DNA of 64,000 bases from Crocodylus rhombifer (GCA_038503035.1 JAVSML010001000.1:992397-1056396), one strand, 5' to 3'. Positions 25,381 to 36,466 are shown, numbered from the stretch's first letter. Notes: generated by a model not told the origin, from the sequence alone. Translations and numbers: made by a program.

Positions 25381-26347
25381 TACCAGGGCAGTGCTGTTGA
25401 TTCCCTCTGTGTTGGGTGGTGGCCAGGGGGGCCAGTCACGGCCACAGTCATGATCACTCCAGGCCGGCTTCCCCTTCTCCCTGCTAGTGCAGCCCAGTCT
25501 GGCTCAATAGAGCCCCTGCCAGCCCAGGCCCCATGCTTCTGCTGCCCTGCCCTGGGCCCCTGCTGGCCCTGGCCCCGCACTCACACCCGCCCACCTACTC
25601 ACTCACCTCTCCACTTGCTGCCACCATTTCCCCACTTCCCTACCCACCACCACACACCACGTCTTCGCCCCCCCAACTGCTGAGTTGAGAAAATATACCA
25701 TATTTCTTTAAACTTTCTTTCTAAATGAACACACAAAGAAAAGATAAACTAAATATATTTAGTCAATAATTAGGAAAGACACACAAGAGATAATGCCTTG
25801 GTGGATAGGTATGGACTGTGTTAAATACAAGGACTGGTCAGAAGGAACTACCTGTAGAAAATGATTCCAGGAGCATGATCAGTTAGTCTAACCTGAGTGT
25901 CCTTTATTTTAACACCCTCTTACTTAGAAAGTTGAATTTCTTCTCAAACCAGCTACAGAATATCATTCTTTTATACTTACTATATTTTCTCACATGTCTT
26001 ATGCCCTCAGATAAAACATGCACTTTGTTTTTGGAAAGCAGAATGTAGAAAAAAAATATTTTTTTCCCAGAATCAGGGTCAGGTGTGCTACCAAGAGTAA
26101 CTTCTCCTAGAAACAGAATATCCAGGAGATGTGGTATCCCATGAATCTGGGTAAGGCAGCAGGAACTGCTTAGTGTGGCAGGACAGCAACAAGGCTAGCC
26201 CCAGAGCCTTGCAAAGGGAGTAGCAAGACTGTTACTTTTTACTCTAAATAGTTCTTTATGTTAGTTCCATAAGGCTGTTATATATTGCACTTTTGGCGAC
26301 CCTGCGGCCTGCAGGTAAAGGAAAGTAGAGGGCCGGGAGTAAAACTA
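25381..26347. other. No gene; C-rich tract then A+T-rich DNA
   Basis: 25440-25680 is strongly pyrimidine-rich (CCCTGCC, CCACC and CCTGGCC words) and gives long overlapping chance frames on both strands. It may be the interior of the element that starts at 25262. 25690-26290 is A+T-rich with nothing recognised. Confidence 0.4.
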
Positions 26348-27130
26348 GGGTGCTGTGCACAAAAAGTCCATTTTTACCTGAGTGCTGTGTGGAGATTACC
26401 TGTGTACTGTGTGAAAATCCTAAGTGCCATGTGGGAGTTACCTCTGTGTGTTGTGTGGAAATCTTGAGTGCTGTGTCCAACACAGGTATAAAAGGTAACG
26501 GTACCTCAGAGTCTGTGTGCATTTGTGGGTGTGCCTCTGTGTCTGAGAGAGGGCCTGAGAGGTTGGAGTGCCTAAAAGGTTGGAAAGACTGACAGAGAGA
26601 GAGAGAGGCTGCAAGGTGGTGAAAGGAAGTTTGGAAAGGAAGTTTGAATGTCTCAAGGGTAGTTTGTGGATGAAATTACCTACCACTGGTACAGGTGAGA
26701 TTAAAACTACGGCATTTTAAGATTACCTCATTGACATTGTGACAGGAGAATACTTGAGTGTAGTCCTGGTTCATCCTATTCTATCTCCAGTTGTACTACT
26801 TTGTAATCCCATTAGGTAAACAGCGCACATCCCTCCCTTTGTTTTATGTCTGTAAATCTAGTATGTACTCCTGTATATTATAGTATAACTAATAGAAATT
26901 AGTGTATATTTAATAGTGTAAGTTGTTAATTTGAAACAGTGTAAGAGTAATAGATTTGTATCCTCCACTTGTCATTTGTTGTATTAATAAACTGTTTTAG
27001 TTTGTTTAAGTTTTAAATCAGGGTTTGAATGTATTGTTGAATTACATCTGGCTCCTCTTAAGACTGGTCTGAGCACCCAGTTGACAAATGCTGGAGCTTG
27101 GATCATGCTTGTTAGTCCCCTGCCCATCAG
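26348..27130 (+). mobile_element. LTR-like block with TATA box and polyadenylation signal
   Basis: The order of signals fits a long terminal repeat: short tandem repeats (26348-26478), a TATA box TATAAAAG at 26487-26494, a CT/GA-rich stretch, and about 490 bp later AATAAA at 26986-26991 followed by a T-rich segment. No internal retroviral coding sequence is next to it. I could not fix TG..CA ends or a target duplication. The word TTGGCGACCCTGCGG at 26294-26308, just upstream, could be a primer-binding-site remnant, which would place one LTR further left. Low to moderate confidence. Confidence 0.35.
26380..26478 (+). repeat. About 4.5 copies of a 21-22-bp tandem repeat
   Basis: Units GAGTGCTGTGTGGAGATTACCT, GTGTACTGTGTGAAAATCCTA, AGTGCCATGTGGGAGTTACCT and CTGTGTGTTGTGTGGAAATCTT follow each other and end in a partial GAGTGCTGTGTCC. 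They lie directly upstream of the TATA box, where LTR enhancer repeats usually sit. Diverged units imply an old array. Confidence 0.7.
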
Positions 27131-28166
27131 ACTATTAATTAGCTAGTGACCTTGGCTGTCTAAGTCCTGTCTAGGACCAACAGATTGGGCTGATACATTT
27201 GAATATTTGGACAAATAGATGTTCATGGCCAACAGTTTCTGTAAATAAGTAAGTGTTTGCGCACTGCAAGTGTCATCAAGGTACTACAGACTTTATACAA
27301 CAGCTCAATTGCTCCTCTAGGCATAAACTATATTGCTCAGTCTTTAGCTATGCCCATGGACTGCCCTCCTGTTGTCCTACTGTTAGCTAGGCATTTAATG
27401 ATAACTGTCACAGTCAGGAAAACGGATCCTCCTCCACCATTGAAAAAGTGTCAAAGAGTGATTTCAATTAAGATAGATATGAAGAATATTCAAAATTTAG
27501 CCTTTTTTTCATATGTATTTGCCATCCTTCTCTATAGACCTGAAAGGGACTGTTTTTCAATACTAGTTTTGTCCTTTTTCTGTTCCTGAAATATGGGGTT
27601 CTGTTTCTCCAATGCGTCCAGAGAAAGATTCCATTTATTTTCTTTTTTTCCACCAACATTATCTCTAGGAACAGGTTTGGTTGCTGAACTGAGTTTGTTC
27701 CGTTATGTGGTATATTTAAGGTATTCTAAAAGCATCTTAGAAAGGAATAAGCTAGTGGCTCAATGGCAGTCAAGGCAAACAACTGTCATTATTGGTCAGA
27801 AACATTTTATGCACAGCCTCATTTTTACTCTAGGTACTCTTGCAAAGAATTATATCCTGCTTGTTTAAGATGTACTCTGTAAAGCTCAGAGGATACAATC
27901 AACTTGAATTTTTGTCATTTAAAACATGCATTCATAGTAGTTTCAGGTACACCACTGCTAATTCTTGTGGTTTACAATCATATTCTCCTATTTTCTTCTC
28001 CTCCTTGTTTTTTTTAACTATTTTTGCAGAGGAGATACTGAGTCAAATACACTCAAAGTGCAGTCAAAATTTACAATATAAATAGAAATGATAGAAAAAG
28101 CATGTATTTAATTTGAGAGATACCTACTACTTTCAAGCACTGTAAGTAAAACAAACAAAACCACAA
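27131..28166. other. No gene recognised
   Basis: Nothing supported by sequence signatures. The chance open frame at 27257-27589 has no motif. Confidence 0.5.
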
Positions 28167-28169
28167 TAT

Positions 28170-28448
28170 GGCTGCATCTCCATGAGACACCTACTGCATA
28201 GCAGCTCATTACTATTGTGCAGTAGCTCATTAGTACAGCACAGCAGCATTGCAGGGCAGAAACTGTGACATGATGCTGCTGTGCAGTACTAATGAGCTAC
28301 TGTACAATCAGCATCACCTGGAAGCGATGTGGGGACACTACTGCACAGTAACATTGGTTACTGCCCAGTCATTTAGTACTTGGTTATGCAAGTACTAAAT
28401 GACTGCGCAGTAACAACTGTGCAGTAAGTGTCTCATATAGATGCGGCC
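28170..28448. mobile_element. MITE of the ACTGCACAGTA family (copy 3)
   Basis: A 279-bp element with ends GGCTGCATCTCCATGAGACA and, on the minus strand, GGCCGCATCTATATGAGACA. It is flanked on both sides by TAT (28167-28169 and 28449-28451), a possible 3-bp target duplication. It contains a perfect 17-bp hairpin: CAGTCATTTAGTACTTG at 28366-28382, loop GTTATG, complement at 28389-28405. This is the best preserved copy in the window. Confidence 0.78.
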
Positions 28449-28966
28449 TATGCAAGTGATCCTTTAGTCTCTAACTTCTAACACATTTCAGAAGTAATTT
28501 GATCTGAGCCACAGATGGTCAAATTTAACTTTTTGCTGACTATGGCAGAACAAACTCATTGTAAGATCCTGATGTAGACGCTGACTGTTGTTTTCTATTA
28601 ATTTTCCATCTCTGCTGTCAAAAATGTAAAACTATCCAACTGATTTAACTTTAGGTAAGTATAGTTTTGACTTAACCTATTTGATACTGAATGATTAACT
28701 ATATCAAAATTAAATTGTATGATATACTTTGCTAGTTATTCCCTAGATGAAATCTACCTATGCAAGGAGTCAATGAGATGCACCATTTTAGTCATGACAA
28801 ATTCTTGATTTGAATACATACTATGTATTTGTTATTCACCATTGATTACTCATCCACAATCCCCACAGGAAAACATGGAATGAGATAGAATAAGTGCATG
28901 CATGACCATACACAAAAAGAAAAAAACTACTCAAGGGACACATATACATATGCTATTAATACTATA
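28449..28966. other. No gene recognised
   Basis: A+T-rich spacer between two MITE-like elements. Confidence 0.5.
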
Positions 28967-29005
28967 AAGGCTTACTGCACAGTAAAATACTGTGCAGTAA
29001 GCCTT
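28967..29005. repeat. Perfect 18-bp stem hairpin at transposon edge
   Basis: AAGGCTTACTGCACAGTA (28967-28984) and its exact complement (28988-29005) are separated by AAA. The TACTGCACAGTA core is shared with the neighbouring MITE family. Confidence 0.85.
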
Positions 29006-29406
29006 CCCTGGGAGCACATCTACACTTGCTCCCTCTTGGGAGTAAATCTGTTCCCAGCAGAAGCAGCCTAGTACAGGGCTCCTCCAACCCTGTTCTGGCC
29101 TCTTTAGCAGCCAAGGGGAGCTCTAGGTTCCCCCTTGGGTGCTAGCCTGTTAGCTAGGAGGGAGCATAGGGCTGGTCTCTTTGCATATGGGGCCAAGAGA
29201 GCTCTGCTAGCTGCAGTAGGAGATGTCCTGTACAAATTGGCAGGGGTCCTGATGGGCCAGGAGACAGCTGTCACTGCAGAGCTCTCCCAGCTCCCTGAAC
29301 ATACAAACAAAACCAGTGCCCAGCAGTGCTTTCCCATGCAGCTGGGGGTTGGCCTGGAGCTGTCTTTCTTCTGGGGCAGCTCCCAGACAGCTCCAAGATG
29401 TGCAGA

Positions 29407-30448
29407 TGTGACAGGCTGGCTGCAGTGACCTGGCCCAGGGTTTTGAAAGGGCAAAAGATGATTGGAGGACTTGGGATTCCCTTTCTGCACCAATCAGGCC
29501 CCAGAGACTCACCCCCCCATGACCCGATTGGCTCCTTGGGTCACCTGGAGGGGGATAAAAGGGACAGTGTGGGCTGACTCAGGAGAAAGACTAGCAAGGG
29601 ACAACAAGGAAAGGGCTTTACAGAGCTGGTAAGAGCTGAGCCAGCAGGGCAGGAGCAGTGCCCCAGAAAAGCCTGAAAGAGCAGGACCTGCAGGCAGCAG
29701 TGGGACCCTCAGCAGCATGATGTGCAGCTGGCAGGAGAGGCTCCCCTCTGGGTTCCAGGATCGCCAAAGAGAGACTGCAGCCAGCAGGAGAGGCTCCCCA
29801 GCTCCAGGAAAGATCTGAGCAGCGACCTGTGGGATTCCCAGCTCTGCCTCCATCTCTTTCAATCAGAGGCCGGGCAGCTCGACATGAGGCCGGGGCTCCA
29901 GGAAGGTCAAGACCCCTAGCAGGTTGGCACAGTACTACCAGTGGTGGTGATGTGGCAGCATTCCTGTCTACTACATGAGAAATCTGGGTTCCAGTCCCAG
30001 CTGAGGTGACTTGGGGTGAGTAAGATAACAAAAAGCAAATCTTGCAGTGGAAAGGGGCCATTGTGTTTTCCCCCTCCAGGTACCAAGGCCATATGTTTCC
30101 TTGTCATTTGACATTTTGTGCCTTTTTGTATTTCACCAACCCGTATTTTTGTTCTGTTGTTTGTGTTTTATATTTTGTTAACCCTGCTTTGTCAGTGATT
30201 GTAAGTGTCTAACCTTTGTTGAATCCTGCCCCCTTGGGGCATTGTAGTGTCCACCATACCCTCTGATTTATGCCTTTAGGTAAGTTATGTTCCCAGTATT
30301 AAAAGGTATATGGTTAAGTCCCCATTGGTGGTCTGGCTCTGCTTTATAGGGGAGGAGAGTCCCTATACCTCCCACAGTGCTTGTGCACCTGCTTTGATCC
30401 CTTCAGTTGGAGAGGGGGTACCTCTTGGAGTACTGCCCAGGTTACACA
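29407..30448 (+). mobile_element. Solo-LTR-like block (TGTGACAGG ... GTTACACA)
   Basis: The block opens with TGTGACAGGCTGG and closes with CAGGTTACACA, giving short inverted TGTGAC / GTTACACA ends as in LTRs. The first 160 bp look like a U3 promoter: CCAAT-type boxes ACCAAT (29489-29494) and ATTGG (29527-29531), then a TATA box GATAAAAG (29554-29561). Downstream is a GC-rich tract, a tRNA-like B-box word GGGTTCCAGTCCC near 29987, and a T-rich region. There is no gag, pol or env coding. I found no exact target duplication, so the ends are approximate. Long minus-strand frames across it (up to 147 codons) have no motif. Confidence 0.5.
29489..29561 (+). promoter_or_regulatory. Probable LTR promoter (CCAAT boxes and TATA box)
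   Basis: ACCAATCAGG, the reverse-oriented GATTGGCTCC and GATAAAAGGGACAG are spaced as in a pol II promoter. The activity belongs to the LTR, not to a known host gene here. Confidence 0.5.
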
Positions 30449-30934
30449 ATGATTTCCCCACCCAGCCCAGAGCTGGTTGGGAGCTGCCCCAGAAATGGGC
30501 CAGTTCCCAGCCAGCTCTGGGATGGGCAAGGAAGAAGAAAGCTCTGAAATCCTGACACTGCTCAGGTCCCAGCTCCTGTGGTGATCCAGGAGTTGAGCAG
30601 TGGCAGGACTGGGAAAGCTCACCAGCCTTTGTGGCCCCCTGGTGTTGGGGATGACCAGGAGCAAATTTGCTCCTGTATTTACAGGTAGTAGATAACTTCA
30701 CAGTAGACTAATTTACTGTGCAGTAAATAGTGTGCATATGTAGAGAGTGATGCTTTACTGTGTAGCAAATTAGTCTACTTTGTAGTAAAGTGTCTTATGT
30801 AGACACCCCCCAGGTCTGCATGCTTTCCATCTCATATATTCATTTATCTTAATGTCAGATGTGTGGGGCTTCTCACATCTGAGACAATTTACCTTAATCT
30901 AGAGAAATAACAAGCCTCTGAAAAACAGAGCAGG

Positions 30935-31380
30935 CAGGGTTTGTGGTAGAGGTGATATCTTTCATTAGACCAACAAGGTTTTTGCAAAAAAAATATTAAG
31001 CACAAACACTGTTCATCAGGCATTGGAGAAAACATTGTAAAAGTTCTCCTGGGTAGAAATGAAAGTTCATATTTCATACGATTTCACAAAGGAGTCAGTA
31101 GATAGAAAACTCCTTTGGGTAGGCACTTCTTAGCTGGTAAGGAGTTTTCCGTCTATTGACTCCTCTGTGAAATCCTATGAAATATGAATCATCATTTCTA
31201 CACAGGAGAACTTTTATCAACGTTTCTCCGATGCCTGATGAAGGGTGTCTGTACCCAAAAGCTTGCAATTAAATATTTTTTATGCAAAAATCTTGTTGGT
31301 CTAATGAAAGATATCACTTGTACCATTAGCTCTGATTACCTTTTCCTCTAGACCAATACGGCTACAACCTGGATACCTGA
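30935..31380. mobile_element. Penelope-like element terminal repeat in foldback form
   Basis: Two arms of about 180-190 bp (about 30945-31125 and 31131-31325) are inverted copies of each other, centred near 31127-31135. Matching pieces include GTGATATCTTTCATTAGACC (left, and reversed on the right), CAGGCATTGGAGAAAAC against CAGGCATCGGAGAAACG on the other strand, and GAAAACTCCTT / AAGGAGTTTTC at the centre. The right side runs on into AGACCAATACGGCTACAACC. The minus strand of 61697-61718 carries the same kind of word (AGACCAACATGGCTACAACC). The family is the one at 61690-62517, whose GIY-YIG domain marks it as Penelope-like. No coding sequence remains here. Confidence 0.7.
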
Positions 31381-31384
31381 AAAG

Positions 31385-32365
31385 CAGAGGGCTTTTTTTC
31401 TGGGAAAACAGTGGTATTTCAAATTGGGCACGTAAAATTAATGCATACCTTGGAAATTACTGTGTCTGTGTCTTAGTTCATCATCTTTTCAATGTGGAAA
31501 ATTCCACCCCTAAGTCTTACAGCACTATTGAAAAAAATGAATTTATTCTACTTATTTGTTTATTTATGTGAAGAGCTCAGATACTATAGTGAGCAGTGAG
31601 CACCATAGAGAAAATGAATAATTCTCTCATCAGAGTAGGATTTTTATACCTGAATCTGAATCTTTCTTGCACTATCAGATGTTATGTAGAAGACTTTTTG
31701 CATATTCTCTGTGCTTCTGAGTCGCATAAGTTTTCCTTTACTCGGTGATGTTAAATGGAAGGATTCTTTTTTTCAGTTGTCATACTTCCTATATTATTTC
31801 AGTTGCTCAGTAGAACACTTACTATGGTGGATAGTGTAGCATTTTTCTTACCACATCCCAGATAGTTTGATCTTCTTTTTCTAGATAATTTTAGAGATTT
31901 GAAATTGTTGAACTCCCTGATACATTTTAACAGTAGTTCATTCCACTTAATATGCACTATTAATATGTAATATTTGGCTAAGGTACTTCCTCTAAAGGCA
32001 TGTAGATGTCTCTCAGTACCTTAGTGGATGTTCAGCTTTCACATCCAGAGGTTAATATGTAAATAACATTTAAATTGAAGAAGCACAGTAGATTTGGTGG
32101 ATAAATCAGACTTAAGTCAGCAAATGCAGCTGCTGCCATGACAATTTGAGAACTTTTTTTTCTTTCTGCATATCCTCATTAGGTAGCATATTATTGCCAA
32201 GATGTGTAAATGGACTAATTTCCACATATATTATTATTATTAACTTTATTTCTTCAATTATTTTTGCAATGCTGGACAGTTTTTTGGTCTTTATATGCAT
32301 GCCAGTTGAACTGTTAATTAGAAAAACCTTTGCGCAGTAGTCTTGCACAGTCCATGCCATGAAAA
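31385..32365. other. No gene recognised
   Basis: A+T-rich stretch without recognised gene or repeat ends. Confidence 0.5.
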
Positions 32366-32369
32366 AGCC

Positions 32370-32438
32370 AGTTTATACAAGTACTAAATGACTGTGTAGT
32401 AATGACTGTACAGTCAGTGTCTCATGTAGACATGGCCA
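32370..32438. mobile_element. MITE fragment of the ACTGCACAGTA family
   Basis: Only one end is present: ACAAGTACTAAATGACTGTG, then GTACAGTCAGTGTCTCATG and TAGACATGGCCAGT. It matches the right ends of the copies at 28170 and 24648. The left portion, including half of the hairpin, is missing. Confidence 0.6.
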
Positions 32439-32588
32439 GTGAATCATAACAGTAAAACTCTTACCAGCTCAACAAAGTGTTAACTGACAAATTAATACTG
32501 ATGTAGGGTCTGTCAAGGATAAACAACAACATGTCCTTAACAGCAGGGAAAGAAAAGAGAGGCTTTACACCTTCAGAGGGTGCTAAGG

Positions 32589-33302
32589 TAGGGTTACCAT
32601 ATTTCCAGTTTCAAAAAAACCCTACACCTGTAGGGGAGCAGGAGTATATAATTGTGAGGGAGTGGGGACAGTGATATGCCTGTGCCCTACTCCTTCCCCT
32701 CACTCCTAAGTCACAGCTACCCCATCCCTGCTGCTTCCCCTCACTCCTGACCCACAGCACCCTGCCCCCAGACCATGTTGGTGCCCTTCACTCCCAACCT
32801 GAAGCCCCCCTGCCCCTGCTAATACCCTTTATCCTGATCTGCAGCCCCTTACCCCCCACCAGCCCTGCTGGTGTCCTTCACTCCTGACCCACAGCCTTCT
32901 GCCCCTGCAGCCCTGCTGGTGTCCCTCACTCTCATCCCATAGCCTCCTGCCCCCCCCCCCAGTTCTGCTGCCCACACAGCTTCCTGCTGCTCTCAAAGAA
33001 TCCCCCTCCCCGCCCTGCTGCAGTTTCAGTGCCAGCAGGCATGCACACACGAAACACATACAGACTTTTCTGACTGCAGCTGCTCAGGGCCACATGCAGA
33101 CCATGTGATGGCCTTGCTTCCAATTGCCCTGCCACCACTCCCCAAGCAGCTCCTTGCTAGGGAAAGCTGGGAAGTACTAGGAAAGAACAGGCAGAACAAA
33201 ATCCCAGAAATTTGTTGATATTTTTAAAAAACCACCAGGATACAGATCAGAGTATCCAAAAAGAGGATATGTCCAGGAAAACCTGGATGTATGGTAACCC
33301 TA
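32589..33302. mobile_element. 714-bp DNA transposon, TAGGGTTACCATA ends, GCTAAGG duplication
   Basis: The left end TAGGGTTACCATATTTCCAG and the right end, on the minus strand, TAGGGTTACCATACATCCAG are inverted repeats. The element is bounded by GCTAAGG at 32582-32588 and GCTAAGG at 33303-33309, an exact 7-bp direct repeat that fits a target-site duplication (an 8-bp duplication with one mismatch, as in hAT insertions, is also possible). Subterminal AAAAAGAGGATATGTCCAGG is typical of this widespread reptile MITE type. The interior is a C-rich minisatellite and there is no transposase. Confidence 0.75.
32690..32960. repeat. C-rich minisatellite, unit about 48-55 bp
   Basis: Diverged units share CTGCTGGTGTCCYTCACTC, CTGACCCACAGCC and CTGCCCC. 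The clearest adjacent pair starts at about 32867 and 32914. The array forms the core of the TAGGGTTACC element. Chance open frames on the minus strand come from it. Confidence 0.6.
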
Positions 33303-33329
33303 GCTAAGGTGACCAGCACTACAAGAAAT

Positions 33330-33480
33330 CACCATATTTGCTTGATTATAAGATGACCCAGAATATTAGATAACCCCCCTCCCAACAGTTAAAATCTATA
33401 TATGGAGAATTTATAAGTTTTCCAGGTATAGAACATACTAATTAGAAGTTTGCCTTGAATTTGCCCCCCCCCCCCCCCCG
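33330..33480. repeat. Possible transposon end plus C16 tract
   Basis: CCATATTTGCTTGATTATAAGATGACCC resembles (in part) 61171-61200 (CCATATTTGCTGATATATAA, then ACACCC). This suggests a shared DNA transposon terminus. A run of 16 C residues lies at 33464-33479. Opposite ends not identified. Confidence 0.35.
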
Positions 33481-35639
33481 CTGCTATAACAGGGAAAATA
33501 AATTGGGAAGGGGGCACTAGCCCCCTTATCCTCTATCCCCCAAAACATCATCCTGCAGCCCCTGCCCCTTATTGCCAAACCCTGCTCTCCCTGAGCACAT
33601 GGAAATGAGGCACAAATTTGAAAACACTGACCTTGAAACAAGCTTACCTGTAATAATGTGCATATAGGCAAACGACTACAGGTACCCATAGACTTAGTTC
33701 ATCCAGAATTGATACATTTTCTCATTTGAACATTCTGCAAGTTTTAATATAGGTACTCCATAAACACACACTTAATCAGTACTTTTGTACCTACTTACTT
33801 AAAATACAAACTATGCATGGTATTAGCTCAAAGCCAAAGGGCTCATAATTTCCCATGTAGTTCATTAGGCTGGATCCCACCAGAGACAACAGGATTTCAA
33901 GCCCATGGTGACCCTACAACTGATCACTGTTCAGTATGTGTGTACTCCAGATAACCCGCAACAAAGGATCCAATTAGTCTCCTCTCCCAATGACTGGAAC
34001 TGGGTGTCCTTGTCACAAGACCTGGGATCATCAAAACATTTATATGATAAGAGGGGAAGATCAACCTGGTCTGGCTTCAACTCATGCAGGGTGAGGCCAC
34101 ACTAATCATACGGGACACAGTGAGAGAGGAAGGGCAACAGAGGGAGTCTGAGTGAACTGTTTAGAGCCCCATTTGGTGATGTTTGCCAGACATTAAAGGT
34201 TGGTGAAGAAACTGGAATAACTGGAAAAGGGAAAGAAAGGTACAACTCAGCTTGGGGAGTGGAGAGGAAATCAAAATGTGTTCTGTGTAGTGACTTGCTA
34301 TGACTTGAAAAAAGAGTTGGTGCTGAGGGGAGGCTACACGCAATAGGCATTACCATACATTTTATTCAGGTAGGCTGCATGAACCTATTCTTGTGGTAGG
34401 TTCCCATCAGCATTTAGACACCACAGGAGGGCTTCAGAGCTTGCTCCAGCCTTGCTGAATGCCAGCCTGGTGCTCATTCTCTCCTGGGGGACCAACCAAC
34501 TGCCCATTTTTGGCACAAAATAAAGAAATAAAAAAGTTTATCAGCATCTCAACCTGTTGACTAAGATTAAATGTAGCATTTTTGGCACCAAAGAAGGGTA
34601 CCAAGGCTGGCTCTGGCTCTCCTGCTGCCAGCAGTACTTTTTGGTATTGCAGTACTTTGAGACCTGGTGCCAGTTCCCTGTAGAGGGAACACCTTCCCAT
34701 TTTTTAAGAGCCAAAACAAAAAAGATTACCATCAGTATGTCTGCCCAGTATGGGCCGTATGTTTTATAGTCATGCTTAGTGTTGGTTGAATTTCATCAGT
34801 TGGTTTCCATTACTGAGCACAGCAGCAGTTTAATGAAACAAAATATATTTAATGGGGTTTTGTCATATGTGAATAATATAAGACCAGGGCCCCCCCCCAT
34901 GCTGAATGTATCCCTTGTCTTGTATTTGAGTAAATATGGTACGTTGATTTTGACAAAGAAATTAAACATCTAGACTCTAATGCTGTAACATCTCACAGCA
35001 CGAAAAAAGAGAAAAAAATGTGAAAGAGGCCGTATAAATGTAAAACCTGATAAAGAAGCAGCCGATAGCTAAATTCCTGAGTAGGCACTAAAAGCTGTGA
35101 AGATGAGACCACTGATAAAACTGTCACACACTCTTTGACAAAGTGTGTGACCAGACCGTGTCCCCACAGCTCTGGAGAATATCTGATTAAAGTCACGTAC
35201 CAAAGAAGGTTAACCTAAGCAATTGTAACAAATGGCTAGATGTGTCTGAAAAGAATGTAAAAGTCTTTTGTAATACCATCTAAAGCAGACTAAAAGAAGA
35301 AGTTGAGGCAAAGCTAAGAAAGGTGTAGGGTAAATTTCAGCCTAGAAGATCATATTACCCAAGTCTTCATTCAAAGAATAATCATTGAAGAGCACATTAA
35401 ATTCCCAAAACCACTCAGCACAAACATCCCAAATTTCAGGAATGTATTTTAAAACCTCCAGTATGATGCATTCCAACATTTTGAAGGTTTTAAATAATGT
35501 GAATGGAGCAACACAACAAACATGTGGATAACAAACCCTACTTCTTAATAACTTCTCACTAAGAATTATTTGCACTGAATAAGGTAAGAGTCCTATGCAA
35601 AATAATAGGATGCGATTATTTTGGGAATTGGGATTTCTA
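33481..35639. other. No gene recognised
   Basis: No gene signature. Short frames around 33905-34360 and 34434-34769 overlap on both strands without motifs. Confidence 0.5.
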
Positions 35640-35819
35640 GCCAGCCTGGATACACAGCTGAAACTCAAAAAGAAATCATACAAAAAATGGAACTTCATCA
35701 TTTCCCTGGGAAGAGTATGACTATTGCACAAGCATTCAAATATAAATTTAGGAAGGTCAACACACGATTTGAGATGCATGTGCAAGAGGCATACAAGGAA
35801 ATTAAAAGGGATTCTATGA

Positions 35820-36058
35820 GTGTGTCAAAAAAAGAGGAAAACCAAAGCAGCCATAGATTCCCCCATGGAATACAGAGGCAATCCAGTTATGGATGCTCCT
35901 GAGAAGGCTAAAGTATTTAATGTTTTTATTTACTTCATCTTCACAAATAGAGGCACCTATCAGATGACAAGTGTAGTTAGCAGCAAAGATAGGGAAGGAG
36001 ATAAACAGCCTAGGGTAATGGCAGAGCAGGTTAGGGATTACTTAGGATTCAAAACAGA
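35820..36058 (+). pseudogene. CR1-type ORF2 fragment, pre-RT region
   Basis: A short open frame with EYRGNPVMDAPEKAKVFNVF followed by FTNRGTYQMTSV. CR1-group ORF2 proteins typically have D-x-G-N-L-V-T, KAEVLNAFFASVFT and a QVRDYL-like word at the corresponding place; here AEQVRDYLGF is also visible. The preceding frame (35621-35902) contributes EAYKEIKRDSM, suggesting a frameshift near 35830-35860. Confidence 0.6.
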
Positions 36059-36466
36059 CATTGTCATGTGCATCCATAGTTATTTTTAATTTTTTTTTTA
36101 TGCCAGCACAAGTTACAAACCAAAATTTTAGCCCCTTGTGTATCACTTGCTTCAAGCCACCTTGAAGGGAATTCCTACAGTGCATAAACCAGGCTTGTAA
36201 GCCATGAACTTGAGGCACATATCTGCAATAGGAGAACCTGCATAGGGTTTTCCCTGCTTGCAGACATGTGCTCTGGGAATCTCCTGCAGAGGAGATTCAC
36301 ATATCTTGATGTACCCTGACTTATTGCTTGCATCTGCAAGTAGACAGGACTAGGATCCAGGATGACCTGGATAGACCACAGAAATGTTCTGCAATCAATC
36401 GGGTAAGATTCAGCAAAGACAAATGCAAAGTTCTGCCCTTGGACAGAATAACTGCGTGCACATATA

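Larger units (their letters stand above)
28967..30806. mobile_element. Composite MITE-like element interrupted by an LTR
   Basis: The left edge is a perfect hairpin (28967-29005). The right part holds AATTTACTGTGCAGTAAATA, a perfect 20-bp palindrome CAGGAGCAAATTTGCTCCTG (30656-30675) and an end TGTCTTATGTAGACA. Inside, TCTGGGGCAGCTCCCAGA at 29370-29387 faces TTGGGAGCTGCCCCAGA at about 30478-30494. The inverted matches flank an LTR-like block (29407-30448). So one element of roughly 800 bp appears to have been split by the LTR. The segment 29008-29060 also resembles 42715-42780 (ACATCTACA, then GGGAGYAAATYTGTTCCCA). The joins are inference. Confidence 0.5.

Noticed and set aside
29924..30005. 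Separate SINE inside the LTR-like block
   Set aside because: A single B-box-like GGGTTCCAGTCCC is present without a convincing A box at the right distance, so I left it as part of the block.
29618..30061. Minus-strand open frame of 147 codons
   Set aside because: It lies inside an LTR-like block that reads on the plus strand, has no recognisable domain and overlaps other frames of similar length.
35342..35785. Minus-strand open frame of 147 codons
   Set aside because: It overlaps the plus-strand LINE relic, has no family motif and no exon-like splice context that I could see.
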